A DNA stretch of 64,000 nt from Polytrichum commune (Eukaryota; Streptophyta; Polytrichopsida; Polytrichales; Polytrichaceae): NCBI GenBank assembly GCA_950295325.1, contig OX485809.1, positions 25,978,001 through 26,042,000 on the forward strand, written 5' to 3'. Under the pieces are notes generated by a model. That model was not told the origin of the DNA. It made no database searches and saw only the letters and a program-made list of their open reading frames with translations. This document shows, piece by piece, positions 1-9,554 of the stretch. Made by a program: the position numbers and the translations under genes. Position 1 is the stretch's first letter. Every line of letters begins with the position of its first letter.

Positions 1-470
1 GCGGACGAGGACTATGTTATGCTATGTCCATCTCAAGCAGAACGGAAATTTTGTGCAAACACAAGAAGAATTGGACCATTGGTGGCAACAAAAACATACA
101 AGGGGAACAACATACATTGGGACACGGATGCAAACATATGGGCGCCAAAAATAATAATTTTATTTTTACAAATCTCTATGTACAATTTGATTGGGGGGGG
201 GGGGACCGTGGTGAACGAGGGCATTCACACTATCCTAATTCTACATCTACAAAATTGGTTGCGCGCCGCCAAGGTCGAGCATAGTCGAGTGCAGGTGAGA
301 CGAAGGGGATCGCGGGGGGGCACGTTGGGGGGAGGGGGAGCAAGTGTAGAGCATGGGGGGCAGGGGGTGTGCATTTCCTCCTAGCAAGGGGGACACGACC
401 ACGCCAACAAGACAATGACCCAGCAAGTTTGGGTCGGTCGACCCAAACTGGGGAGGGCTCAGTGTATTAC
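1..470 (-). other. Intron 3 of the element I ParB/methyltransferase-like gene (partial)
   Basis: On the minus strand a GT donor follows the exon ending at 471. The sequence to the left edge is the counterpart of intron 3 in the other copy (35097-35586), including the stretch around 1-50 that matches the bases just before the HAD exon there. It contains one canonical palindrome at 427-448 (centre GT) and G-rich homopolymer runs around 190-360. The HAD exon itself lies outside the window. Short open frames here are not supported as genes. Confidence 0.65.
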
Positions 471-553
471 CTCGCCCTGGTCATGTCTCGACGATGTGGA
501 AGCCTCCACCGTCCCCGCTGCCCCGCCTCTCTCGCCACCGCCTTCTCCGACGA
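471..553 (-). CDS. Exon 3 of gene 2 (element I), 3' remainder beyond the solo LTR
   Basis: This stretch matches the last part of exon 3 of the other copy (about 35013-35096), including the donor sequence GAG|GTAATACACTGAG. It is separated from the rest of the exon only by the solo LTR and its 5-bp target duplication. Confidence 0.65.
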
Positions 554-1789
554 TGTGAGCCCAAAAGGGTGCCCACATTTAGTCTTAGACCCTTGAAACG
601 TTAGTTGATGCACTTTGAAGTAGCATGTTACTTCACAAAAATATAAAAAGAGTGAAATGTTAGTCTTAGAAGTACCATGTTGTAAGAGGCTAGGATGTGA
701 GTTGTTATTGTGTTTTTACCTTCGGAAGGATTTGAGTGAATGAGGATAGGTAAGGAGAACTTGGATTGAGTAGTTAGTGAGTAGGCTAGTACAAATGGAT
801 GGAGACAACCAAAGTGACTCAAGAGGCAAGTGCATTCGAATTGGGATGAATGGAGGATCACATGGAGCGCACAAGTGGACCACCTCATCATGGCCACTTA
901 ATGGGGAAGGCCCAAGGAAGAATGCAAGGTGGAGGATAAGCAAATTCTCAAAGCACCAATCAAATCACGAGTTAAGCATCGTGGTTTGAATTAAGTGGTG
1001 AGCGACGATTTGGGAAAGTAAGGGGAGAAAGTTATGGCGGTGGAAAGCGAAGGAGGCTAAGTTTGGGTTGAAGCATCCCAAATTTGGTAAAGTGTGGTAG
1101 GTAGAAAGCCAAGGCTAGTTAAATGTTCGAATTAGGATCCTTGTTGATCATTTGAGGGAGGAAGGCTTAGAAGATAGGATTGGCGCCTACTAAGTAGGAG
1201 GAAATCTCAAGGGCTTATCGTGAGCCTTGAGGGTGCTCACCCCCTCAAGCTTACTATATAATCCCTCATTCTTCCCTCACTCATCCTCTCTTTCCTTTGT
1301 GCTCCAAGGCACCCCACGAGTTATAAGTGTGGGTGTGGGAAGCCATATTGGAGCACATGTGTGTGCTTAGTTTTTAGTTTGAGAGCCAAGGCTTGTTAGC
1401 CTTGAAGAGGGCTTGACCTCTTGGTAGAATTAGTGTTGACGTGAAGGATTTTAAAGTTAATTCATGATTCCAATTTGTGGTACTTTAAGTTCATGTTTTG
1501 AATACACGTGGTTGCAAGTTCCATGTTTAAGAGTTGAGCACTTGATGTTGTGATGAGTGCAAAAATATACTTGTGTGGATTAGTTAGTCTTAGTGAAGTT
1601 AGGAAATTCTCTCTCCCCCTCTCCTCTCTAGGATTTTAGGATTTTAGGATTAGAGAAGAATTGTGTGATTAGAAAGGGGTTGTTAGTAGAATTAGGGAAA
1701 TTAGGTAGGAAGATTAGTTAAGGGCTTGAATAATTAGTGAGGTAGTTGGGGATTACAACTACAAAGTTGTGGGTTCATGAAGGAGCTAG

Positions 1790-2130
1790 GTTTATGAAGG
1801 AGCTGGGTTTGTTTAGTTAGAAAGTAAAGAGCTGGGTTTATGAAGGACCTGGGTTTGTTTAGTTAGAAGCTAAGAAGCTGGGTTCATGAAGGAGCTGGGT
1901 TTATGAAGGAGCTGGGTTTGTTTAGTTAGAAAGTAAAGAGCTGGGTTTATGAAGGACCTGGGTTTGTTTAGTTAGAAGCTAAGGAGCTGGGTTCATGAAG
2001 GAGCTGGGTTTATGAAGGAGCTGGGTTTGTTTAGTTAGAAGCTAAGAAGCTGGGTTTATGAAGGAGCTGGGTTTATGAAGTAGCTAGGTTTATGTAATTA
2101 GAAAGTAAAGAGATGGGTTCATGAAGGAGC
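1790..2130. repeat. Tandem repeat block inside the solo LTR
   Basis: Imperfect tandem copies of a gagctgggtttatgaagga-type unit alternate with tttgtttagttagaagctaag. The corresponding blocks in the other LTRs are at about 53170-53470 and 62275-62575, with different unit counts and point changes, consistent with slippage. Confidence 0.8.
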
Positions 2131-2355
2131 TTAGTAGATAGCCTACCTAATTAGCTTATAGACAAGTAGTTAGTTACATTATGCTAGTTAGTGTTATGTG
2201 TGGCTTTCACAAGTAAATGTATTTGAGATTGACTATAGAGAATAGTGTTTTTTTTAACACTTGCATCCTCTCTTTAAAAATAAACCACGTGCACAACTTA
2301 ATGGAGAATGTGGAGCACTCTCGCGATGGCAAGACAAAGGAAGCAAAGACCAAAG

Positions 2356-2690
2356 GTGCGAGGGAGAGATTGACATAAGTCACATAAGTATTTCTTAATA
2401 CTTAAAGGCTTATGTACGGTATGGAGACACCAAGTGAGACCTCTTATAGTAGCGATACGGAATACACAAGTGATAGTTCAAGTGGTAGTATAGAGTCAAC
2501 GGCACGGACTCCATTTAGGAGAGGGATATCCTTAAGGGCTTGTGTAGCTAAAGCAGCCGGATGGACGTTAGAAGCAAACAAAGACAAAATAGCACCCGAG
2601 CATAAGGAGGTTAAAATAACATAGTTAACTTGTGCATTCTCCACATACGTATTGAAATCGTACATTGAGTTGTTAAAAGTGAAATTCCAG
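2356..2690 (+). other. 335-bp segment present only in the solo LTR, bounded by GT and AG
   Basis: In the two other LTRs the sequence runs directly from ...gaccaaag to ttaaatcc.... Here 335 extra bases lie at that point, beginning GTGCGAGG and ending TTCCAG. The boundaries fit an intron lost from, or never present in, the full-length copy. It holds a 70-codon open frame (2412-2624, rich in Ser/Thr) with no recognisable domain. Confidence 0.6.
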
Positions 2691-2827
2691 TTAAATCCAA
2701 GACCACTTGAAGGGTGAACCTTGCACTATGGACTCATCCAAGTCCAAATCCAATACCGCGGAGGAATGTGAGCCCAAACCCACTACTCGGACTACGGACG
2801 CTTAAGGGTGGGGGGTTTGGCCTCACA

Positions 2828-4234
2828 GACGACGTCAGGAACCTTCTCCTGCAAACGATCGGCATCAGGCCCTTGTCCTAAACCAATCTCCGCATTTGCA
2901 TCATGCATGGGTTCATCGATTTGGTTAGGAGTAGAGGTATCACCAGGCCCTTGCAAGCCTTCAACATCTAGCATGGCCGTGTCTAGTTGACACCCATGTT
3001 GGTCAAGGGAGGACTGCGCTGCAACGGGGTTTGGGTCGGGCGACCCAAACTGTCCTGCATCTGGAGAGGGCCCTTCGGACACTCCAGTGGATGGTGGGTT
3101 TGGGTCGGTCGACCCAAACATCCTGGGGTCGTCCGATTGGTGAGGGGGCGCCATGACTATCGGGGGCCGAAGTGGTGGAGGGCCCAAAGGGGAGGAGGCT
3201 CCAGAGACGCGCCAGATGTTGGGGTCATCCACTTGCTGGACCGGCGCGTACGGAACTTGGTGGGGCCAAATCAAGTGCTGGAAGCTGAAAGACGATTGCG
3301 GCACAGGCTGCTGAGGGATGCTCTGCGGAGGGAAGCCGGGGGGCAAGTGCGGGAAGGAGCTGGAGGGAGCCACCACCAAACCTTGCGCCCACATTCCTTG
3401 TATCACTTGTGATATCAATTCGGCGTGGGACGGAGGTTGGGCCATCGCCCTCTGTCGTTCCTGCTCCAACAGGAGAGCCCTTAGCTCTGCTACCTCGTTC
3501 CGCATTGAGGGTTCTTCCGCGGCAGCCTTCTGCAGGCGGACTCGCTGCTCCTCGTCCCTCCTCATCTTCTCGTTCGCCTCCTCCACAGTCAGGACCTCGG
3601 GCTTCACCCTAACCATGCCAGCGAACGCTGTCGGGGACGGGGGATCTGATCTTAGCCGTTTGGCGAGCTCAATGTCATCGTCGTCCTCGCTGCTTATGGC
3701 AATGGTCTCCTCCACGGAGTAGTCGCCATACAGCTTCTTCCCCTTCATCTTCCTCCTCTCCCTGAACGTGGCGGTCGCGTCCCTGGAGTACATGTCCCGT
3801 GCATCGTCCACCGTCAGGACGGGCACGAGCTTACTCTGCGGGGTTGCCGCCCGCATCGCCTTCTTCCGTTGAGGGGCTTCGGATTCTTGCGTGAAGCCCG
3901 TTGCCCCTTCCTCCACGTCGCCTTCCTTCTCCGCCTCCTCGTGCTCCTCTTCTTCCTCCTCCTCCTCGACATCGCCACCTTCTGTGCGGGACGGATTGCC
4001 CGGATGCAACCCGACAAGAGGTTCGGGTTCTTGGGTTGTGGCCCTCATGGCCATTTCTTCCGGGTTGATCCGCCTCACCCTATCAAGAGGGTTTTCGCCC
4101 CCCTGAACAACCTCGTCGACGTAGCTACCCGGGATCCAATCGAGGATGTCCATCTTCTTCGCCAACGATCTCTGCGTCCTGTAAAATGGCAGATCGCCAT
4201 CCTCTATATAGGAGTATATACTCAGCCCCGACAT
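2828..4234 (-). CDS. Exon 3 of gene 2 (element I), main part: end of methyltransferase-like fold, acidic and coiled-coil linker
   Basis: Begins right after a TGTAG acceptor with MSGLSIYSYIEDGDLPFYR, which fits the strand and acidic residue that follow the SAM motif in methyltransferases. Then come a poly-Glu tract (near 3940-3970), a conserved block with KKLYGDYSVEETIAISSE (a possible SUMO-interaction motif, hydrophobic residues followed by acids), a predicted coiled coil rich in E/R/L (about 3440-3560) and a proline-rich tail. Two palindromes (3029-3050 and 3098-3119) are translated inside the exon as FGSPDPN and FGSTDPN. The exon is cut at 2827 by the solo LTR and continues at 553-471. Confidence 0.55.
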
Positions 4235-4304
4235 CTACACAATCCAAGTTATATAGACATTAGAATTAGGCGAGGGACATAAACAAGACCAAGTACAATG
4301 TGTA

Positions 4305-4506
4305 GTTTGGGTCGATCGACCCAAACCAACAAAGAGCCTAGTTTGGGTCAATCGACCCAAACCAACAAAGAGACTAGTTTGGGTTGATCGACCCAAACCA
4401 ACAAAGAGCCTAGTTTGGGTCGATCGACCCAAACCAACAAAGAGACTAGTTTGGGTCGATCGACCCAAACCAACAAAGAGCCTAGTTTGGGTCGATCGAC
4501 CCAAAC
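4305..4506. repeat. Six 36-bp tandem units, each with a 22-bp palindrome (intron 2 of gene 2, element I)
   Basis: Palindrome arms GTTTGGGTCG and CGACCCAAAC around AT start at 4305, 4341, 4377, 4413, 4449 and 4485, exactly 36 bp apart. Copies 2 and 3 have one arm mismatch each. The array fills most of the intron between 4235 and 4534. The open frame across it (LGRSTQT repeats) is the palindrome read in one frame, not a protein. Confidence 0.92.
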
Positions 4507-4534
4507 TGCGCACGAGTTATAGAAAGTCGCTTAC

Positions 4535-5866
4535 CATGGCAGCATAGATAGGTTTAGAGCCTCCGAAGACGTTGAAGATGCAATCCCCTCTCCTCGTCAG
4601 CGTCCTCATCATTCTCACGTAAAATTCCATCCGCAGCTCATCTAAAGGATAGTTCGCGTATTTAGCCTCGTCGTAGAGGCACTTGTTGACACCCAACCCT
4701 TCTGGAACTTGGAAGAGTTTGTCCATCCGGGATATAGGGTGGTTCGGCACCTTCAGCAACTCCGCTTTGTACACGAAGTACAAACACAAGACGTTGACGA
4801 ACTTGGTCTTCTTGTCCCTCAACGTCGTGTAAGCTCCCTCCGCCGGTGCGGCGATGTAGTGAGACTTGGAGACTGCATACTCCGGCTGCAGTTTCCGGAC
4901 AAGCTCGTACACCTGCTCCGCCCTCCTATCCTCGACTATCCAAAGCCAGATATCTACCTCCCTGAACTTAGGGCTTGCATAATCGACGAACTTAGATAGG
5001 AAGGGGTCATAGAAGAGGGTGCTCATCGTGCCCTCAAATGAGCTTCCAGGAATATTCCTGAAATCAATCATCCCAAAAGGAAAGCGGTCCCTTGCTTTCG
5101 TCCTTATCGCCATTCTGGCGTCTTGACCTGGCCAGCCCTGAATTTTCAACGGATCGGCGGTGACAAGGTTGAAGTACGCTTCCCCTTCAAACTGGACAAT
5201 CTTCTTCTCCTTGATGAAGTTCGAGAACGCACGCGCTGTGTGATCCGGAAGCGCCCGGTTCTTTCCACCCTTCACCATCTTGGCCCGCAAGAAGTCGTCC
5301 CCCGCTTCCCTTATTAGAGCCGCCATGGAGGCACTGGTGAACTTATATTCAGCTTTGAATGCTCTCCAGTTAGCCTCATGGACCTCGCCGTCCACGACAA
5401 TATTCCTCTCTGGCACTAGTTTATGCAGCTCCTGCACGATAGTCGTCTTCTTTTTCCTGTTATCCGTCCATTCCTTCATGGTGTAGCATGAAGGAACGAA
5501 GGATTTGGGCTTTTGGAAGACAATCTTCGGGTGCACCCAACACCTCTTCGCCGTGGGTGCCACGTGCAGGATGTGAGATGCCGCCTTCTCCACCTCCGTC
5601 TCTGACAGCCCTTGAAGAGTTCTAAAGAACTCTCTCACGAGAGGCTTCATCTGCTTGAAGCGCGAGGTTTGGCTGAAGAAAATGCCAGTGTCGGGGTCGA
5701 TCAAATCCCCTGTCTCGTGCTTTTCAAACACGGTTTTCCACTTCCTCCAAACTGAGTCAGATGCTGTAATCAAGTAAATCTCCCCCTTGAGGTCGCTGTA
5801 TTTCTTCTGCTTGTGGCTCGAATTATCAATGGAGGAGAATTTGTTGATCATTTGGTATTTGAAATC
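4535..5866 (-). CDS. Exon 2 of gene 2 (element I): degenerate N4/N6 DNA methyltransferase-like domain
   Basis: 444 codons, the same length as exon 2 of the other copy, phase 0 at both ends (acceptor GCAG, donor GTAAGC). The end reads RRGDCIFNVFGGSKPIYAAM, which aligns by eye with the S-adenosylmethionine-binding motif of beta-class N4/N6 DNA methyltransferases (GDxVLDPFxGSGTxxxAA). About 150 residues earlier YDPFLSKF sits where the catalytic DPPY-type motif would be, followed by WLWIVEDRRAEQVYELVRK. The order catalytic motif then SAM motif fits the beta class. DPPY to DPFL and DPFGGSGT to NVFGGSKP suggest a non-catalytic or altered fold, perhaps kept for DNA binding. The motif continues over the splice into exon 3. 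Confidence 0.5.
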
Positions 5867-5956
5867 CTGCACGTCCACAAAACAGAACATTTGAATGCGT
5901 GTTAGATATGTACATGTGATTTCCAACCCATATCATGACCAACATCTGCAACAACA

Positions 5957-6160
5957 GTTTGGGTCGATCGACCCAAACTAAATAAACTAGCTGCATCAGG
6001 AGTTTGGGTCGGTCGACCCAAACTAAATAAACTAGCTGGATCAGGAGTTTGGGTCGGTCGACCCAAACTAAATAAACAAGGCTGCATCAGGAGTTTGGGT
6101 CGGTCGACCCAAACTAAATAAACAAGACTGCATCAGGAGTTTGGGTCGGTCGACCTAAAC
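5957..6160. repeat. Five about 45-bp tandem units with the palindrome (intron 1 of gene 2, element I)
   Basis: Palindromes begin at 5957 (centre AT), 6002, 6047, 6093 and 6139 (centre GT). The spacer is an actaaataaacaag/ctgcatcagg-type sequence. They lie between the acceptor at about 5867 and the donor at 6169, so wholly within intron 1. Confidence 0.92.
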
Positions 6161-6169
6161 AATACTCAC

Positions 6170-7495
6170 CTCCCATTTGGGATTCTTGTCCTTCGCATTC
6201 TCCCTCTCCTTGGAAGGCCTACCATAGAACTCCCACACCTCCCGCGAGGCCATGATATTCCTTATCCAGGAAGCTTGGTAGGCCCTCTTCTTATTTCCCA
6301 TATTGAAGTACCGGGAGATGTCGCTGAGCTTGGTCTCGTCGTCAGACCACACCACTAGTGCCTTCCAAACCTTCAGCTTTTCCTTCTGATTGTTCGGATC
6401 ATCCCACTCATTCATGAGTTGGATTTTCTTGGATGCCTCCACGCTGTGCTGGCCGTCTATGAGCCAAAAATCGCCCTTCTGAATTGTGGGCCACATTTCA
6501 GGTGTAGGCATTTTCTTGAGACCCTGTGGCATCACTACTATCGTTTGCCTGTCGTCTTTAAACTGCTCGCAAACGATCTGCGCGATTATCCAGTCAACGT
6601 AGGCGTCCTCCTTTGCCCGGACACACTTCTCCGGTGGCGCTAGATGGCACTGGCTGATGTTCACGTCGAACTTAAAATCCCTGCCCATGAAAAAACAGTG
6701 GGAGCATTTCGTCGTGAAATTGTTCACGATTTTCTGCAGCTCCCCTGCATCCACCTCTTCGCCGGGCTTCGGCATGCGCAACTCCGGTGAGACTGGCTCG
6801 TCAGTCATCACAGATGACTCTCTCCCCCTCTTGGATGGAGTTGTTTGACGGCTCCCAGAAGGTGTAGGCGTCTCGCTATCCGCAGGTGTTTGGGAGGGAG
6901 TGGTCCTCCGCGAGTCAGCCGGTACTGGTCGCGGCTTCCTCACCGATTGAGGTCTTGACGACCCTGCTCCTTCCTCTGTGGTTGCTTTCCGCCTCACGGG
7001 TTGCTGAGACTTGGTTTTGCTCTGCAGGGCTTTGTTGAGCACGCTGATTGCATGCTTTAGTTTCGTGAATCTGCTCGACACCTTTGTGTTCGATGTACTG
7101 TTATCGATGAATATGGACTCCGGTTTGATGACGTCTGGTTCTACACATGTTTCTTTTGCATAGATAGCGTCAAAGGGTTCGGAGAACTGGTGCATAAACA
7201 TATGCGCGTTTTGGACAGCGTTGTTCTCGAGGATGACATCCACGTAGTCTCCAAGAGACTGAACCGATGCCACCTCCCACCCCGTAAGAGTAGCCCATGT
7301 GTGCTTCTCCACGGTCCCAACCTTCACAACAAAAATCATTTTGTATTGCGAACCCTTAACCACTTGTATAGACCACGCGAGGACAAGCCCGTCCTTAGGG
7401 GAATAGGAGTCATCCTGCGGGGTTTCGTGCTCCTGCCACAACATGTCCGGCGCAGGCATGAACCACCTTTCGCCGGGTCTTTTCTTTGGAGCCAT
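6170..7495 (-). CDS. Exon 1 of gene 2 (element I): basic N-terminus plus ParB/DGQHR-like domain
   Basis: 442 codons, phase 0 end at the donor GTGAGT. The start MAPKKRPGERWF is basic. A serine/threonine/proline- and arginine-rich linker follows at roughly residues 165-230. The C-terminal third carries FWLIDGQHSVEASKK (DGQHS at about residues 347-351), preceded by a block containing VVMPQGLKKMPTPEMWP. This resembles the core of ParB/sulfiredoxin-fold and DGQHR-type proteins, in which a DG(Q/E)HR-like motif lies in a nucleotide- or DNA-interacting pocket. A helical stretch, ISRYFNMGNKKRAYQASW, follows and could be a DNA-binding helix pair. The serine replaces the usual arginine of the motif, so activity is uncertain. 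No signal peptide or membrane segment is visible. Confidence 0.55.
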
Positions 7496-7521
7496 CTGTA
7501 AGAAAATAATGTGCAATGTTA

Positions 7522-7907
7522 GTTTCGGTCGTTCGACCCAAACATCTACGACATGAATAGGTTTAGATGGATTGTATATTTATATATTTCAGCATCATTT
7601 GTATTGATAATAAGAATGTTTTGATTATTGGGTGGATTTGCATTTTATATTGTTTGTGACATGCAGGATTACTTGATACTTTTCCTTGATACATTCCTTG
7701 ATTATTATTTTTTAGTGGATGTGAATTTTATATTGATGCAAAAATCATGGATTTCTTTATGAGTTTATAATTAGAAGACGTTGTTTGGGTCGTTCGGCCC
7801 AAACATGATGCTTTGTTTTGTGTTTGGGTCGGTCGACCCAAACAAGAGGCTGTGTTTGGGTCGACCAACCCAAACCTGTGGCCGTGTTTGGGTCGTCTCC
7901 CCAAACT
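7522..7907. repeat. Five dispersed palindromes in the leader intron of gene 2 (element I)
   Basis: Copies at 7522-7543 (TT), 7783-7804 (TT), 7822-7843 (GT), 7854-7875 (AC) and a decayed one near 7886-7906. Several have one arm mismatch, so this group is less homogeneous than the tandem arrays. The AG acceptor directly before the ATG at 7495 places them in a leader intron. Confidence 0.85.
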
Positions 7908-9020
7908 TTCCTATTTTAATGTAATTTTTAAAAGTTGGCACGTAGCATATACAATGCTTATGCGTTGTGTATGCTACAATACCTTCAATTGACAAACACT
8001 TATTGCATATAATAAAAGAAAATACCTTTGTTGTATGTAGCAGTTGTTGTAAACAGTTGCTTTAGAACAGGTGTTCTTCTTCCAATAACACAGAAACAGT
8101 TGAATGTAACCTCTCACACAAATCCACAATCTCTCATACAACTCCTAGATCTCTTTTGAATCTCTCAAACAACAATTCAATACTTCAAACAACCTCTGAA
8201 TCTCTAAGAACAAGTGAATCTCTCAAAACAATAACTGACTCTCTCAAATGACTTAGATATCTCTCAAACAACAATTGAGTGTTTCAAACAACCTCTGAAT
8301 CCCTAAGAACAAGTGAATCTCTCAAAACAATGACTGACTCTCTCAAATGACTTTTGTATCTCTCAAACAACAATTGAGTGTTTCAAACAACCTCTGAATC
8401 CCTAAGAACAAGTGAATCTCTCAAAACAATGACTGACTCTCTCAAATGACTTTTGTATCTCTCAAACACCTCCTGATTATCTTATAGAACTCCTAAATCT
8501 CACAAACTCTCCAACTACAATACAGCCTCCAAAACCCGCAAGCTTAGAATGTTGGAAAACCCTTCAACAATCTTCTACTTACTTCACTCTACAACAATCA
8601 CTCTACTAACTCTCACGCACTCTAAAACTCTCTCCTTAGGTTTCTGTTCTATTGCAAACACTTCCTAACTTCTACAGCAAGAGAAGGGAGGGAAGGAGAA
8701 GAATCAGTAGGCGCCAAAGCAACAAGAAGGGAGGGAAGAGAAGAAAATCGCCACCCTGAATCGCCACGGCGCTTCGCGAAAGCGGCGCTTCAGGAGAGGC
8801 GGCGCTTCCACAAGAGGCGCGGAGAGAGAGAGAAAGAGCGAAAAGTTGTGACGGCTGGGGTTTTGTATGCCTCGGGAATTGGCCCCCAACCGCACGAATA
8901 GGGTGCCAACGGGATTAGGGCACCAACGGAATTAGGATTACGGGGAACCCTAAATCCTAAAGCCAAACTGTAAACCCTTAGCGGGCATTAGTATTTTCAA
9001 GACACTTTGGAGTACCCTAA
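7908..9020 (-). promoter_or_regulatory. 5' leader and probable promoter region of gene 2 (element I)
   Basis: Read on minus, this region has a GC-rich, pyrimidine-rich part (about 8690-8870, gcgccgcttcg/tctctctctcc type) resembling the leader of the second copy near 28960-29110. It also holds a short block around 7945-7975 (GCATAAGCATTGTATATGCT) shared with 29669-29690. No clear TATA box was identified. No gene is evident apart from the leader. Confidence 0.4.
8162..8458. repeat. Three tandem 99-bp units in the 5' leader of gene 2 (element I)
   Basis: Units begin with ctctcaaacaacaatt at 8162, 8261 and 8360. Units 2 and 3 are almost identical. The block lies in the presumed transcribed leader upstream of the minus-strand ATG at 7495. 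No coding function is visible. Confidence 0.85.
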
Positions 9021-9551
9021 TGGGGCATTCCCACTTGACTTTAGTTAAGACCCTCACTATTTTATAAAGACCGGGTAAAGCTCCCTCGGTTATAGCGGAG
9101 GCATCCAACTATCCCAATGCACCTACAAGAACTTGCTCCGGAGATTTTCAAGTAGGTTTTAGTTAAGTAGCTTTCACACATGTTCATGGTTTTATCTACC
9201 AAGCAATGAATGTTGGGTAGTTTTTGTCCCATCCCCAAATGCCTTACTACTCACCTATCTTACCATCGGTTTTTGTTAATGAAGCTCCTCGTGCCCTCAT
9301 AGCTAAGACTAAAAAGCAACCAATCACAAGGGTGGGAGGCGACACTTTTAAAATTCCTATATTCTTGCCTAATGTTTAGGTACCGATGGGAGCGTCGGTG
9401 GTTGAGGCTTAAAACCTCCACTTTTAAGCCATGCCACATCATTTGCCACCTAGGCTCGGCACTAAAAAGAGCCATATGTGTGAAACCTAGATAACTAAAA
9501 CCGCATTTAGACTAATACTACTTCTAACTAATGTCAAGTGGGAATGCCCCA
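9021..9551. mobile_element. 531-bp MITE with TAA target duplication (PIF/Harbinger-like size and TSD)
   Basis: Left end TGGGGCATTCCCACTTGAC and right end GTCAAGTGGGAATGCCCCA form a perfect 19-bp inverted repeat, extended imperfectly inward. Flanks are TAA at 9018-9020 and 9552-9554. No transposase fits inside, so it is non-autonomous. A 3-bp TAA duplication is typical of PIF/Harbinger-type MITEs; the assignment rests on that alone. Confidence 0.75.
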
Positions 9552-9554
9552 TAA

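Larger units (their letters stand above)
554..2827. mobile_element. Solo LTR of a Ty3/gypsy element
   Basis: Starts TGTGAGCCC and ends CCTCACA, matching the LTRs at 51953-53845 and 61056-62948 almost base for base. The flanking 5-bp direct repeat GACGA (549-553 and 2828-2832) is a perfect target duplication. No internal region or second LTR is present, so it arose by recombination between two LTRs. It lies within exon 3 of gene 2 of element I. It is 2274 bp long against 1893 bp for the others; the extra length is mostly a 335-bp segment at 2356-2690, and the number of ctgggtttatgaagga-type repeats differs too. Confidence 0.93.
471..7495 (-). pseudogene. Gene 2 of element I: ParB-like / DNA-methyltransferase-like fusion, interrupted by a solo LTR
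   Basis: Gene model from splice sites conserved with the second copy: exon 1 7495-6170, exon 2 5866-4535, exon 3 4234-2828 continuing at 553-471 after the inserted LTR; exon 4 is off-window. All introns seen are phase 0. The ATG at 7495 directly follows an AG acceptor, so a leader intron probably precedes it, as in the other copy. Exons 1 and 2 are open with no internal stops, better preserved than in the copy at 30441. The solo LTR at 554-2827 breaks exon 3, so the present gene should not make the full protein unless the LTR is spliced out. Family assignment is by motif reading only. Confidence 0.6.

Noticed and set aside
628-989. Open frames of 70-89 codons repeated at 52027-52388 and 61130-61491
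   Set aside because: They are parts of the LTR, identical in all three copies and overlapping on both strands; no protein domain is recognisable.
3869-4282. Frames opposite exons of gene 2 and opposite the DUF7869 genes (for example 13863-14348, 32423-32881)
   Set aside because: They are antisense shadows of well-supported exons with low-complexity or unrecognisable content.
4305-4506. Regularly spaced palindromic repeats resembling a CRISPR array
   Set aside because: Spacers between repeats are themselves nearly identical, the arrays lie in introns of a eukaryotic gene, and no cas genes exist.
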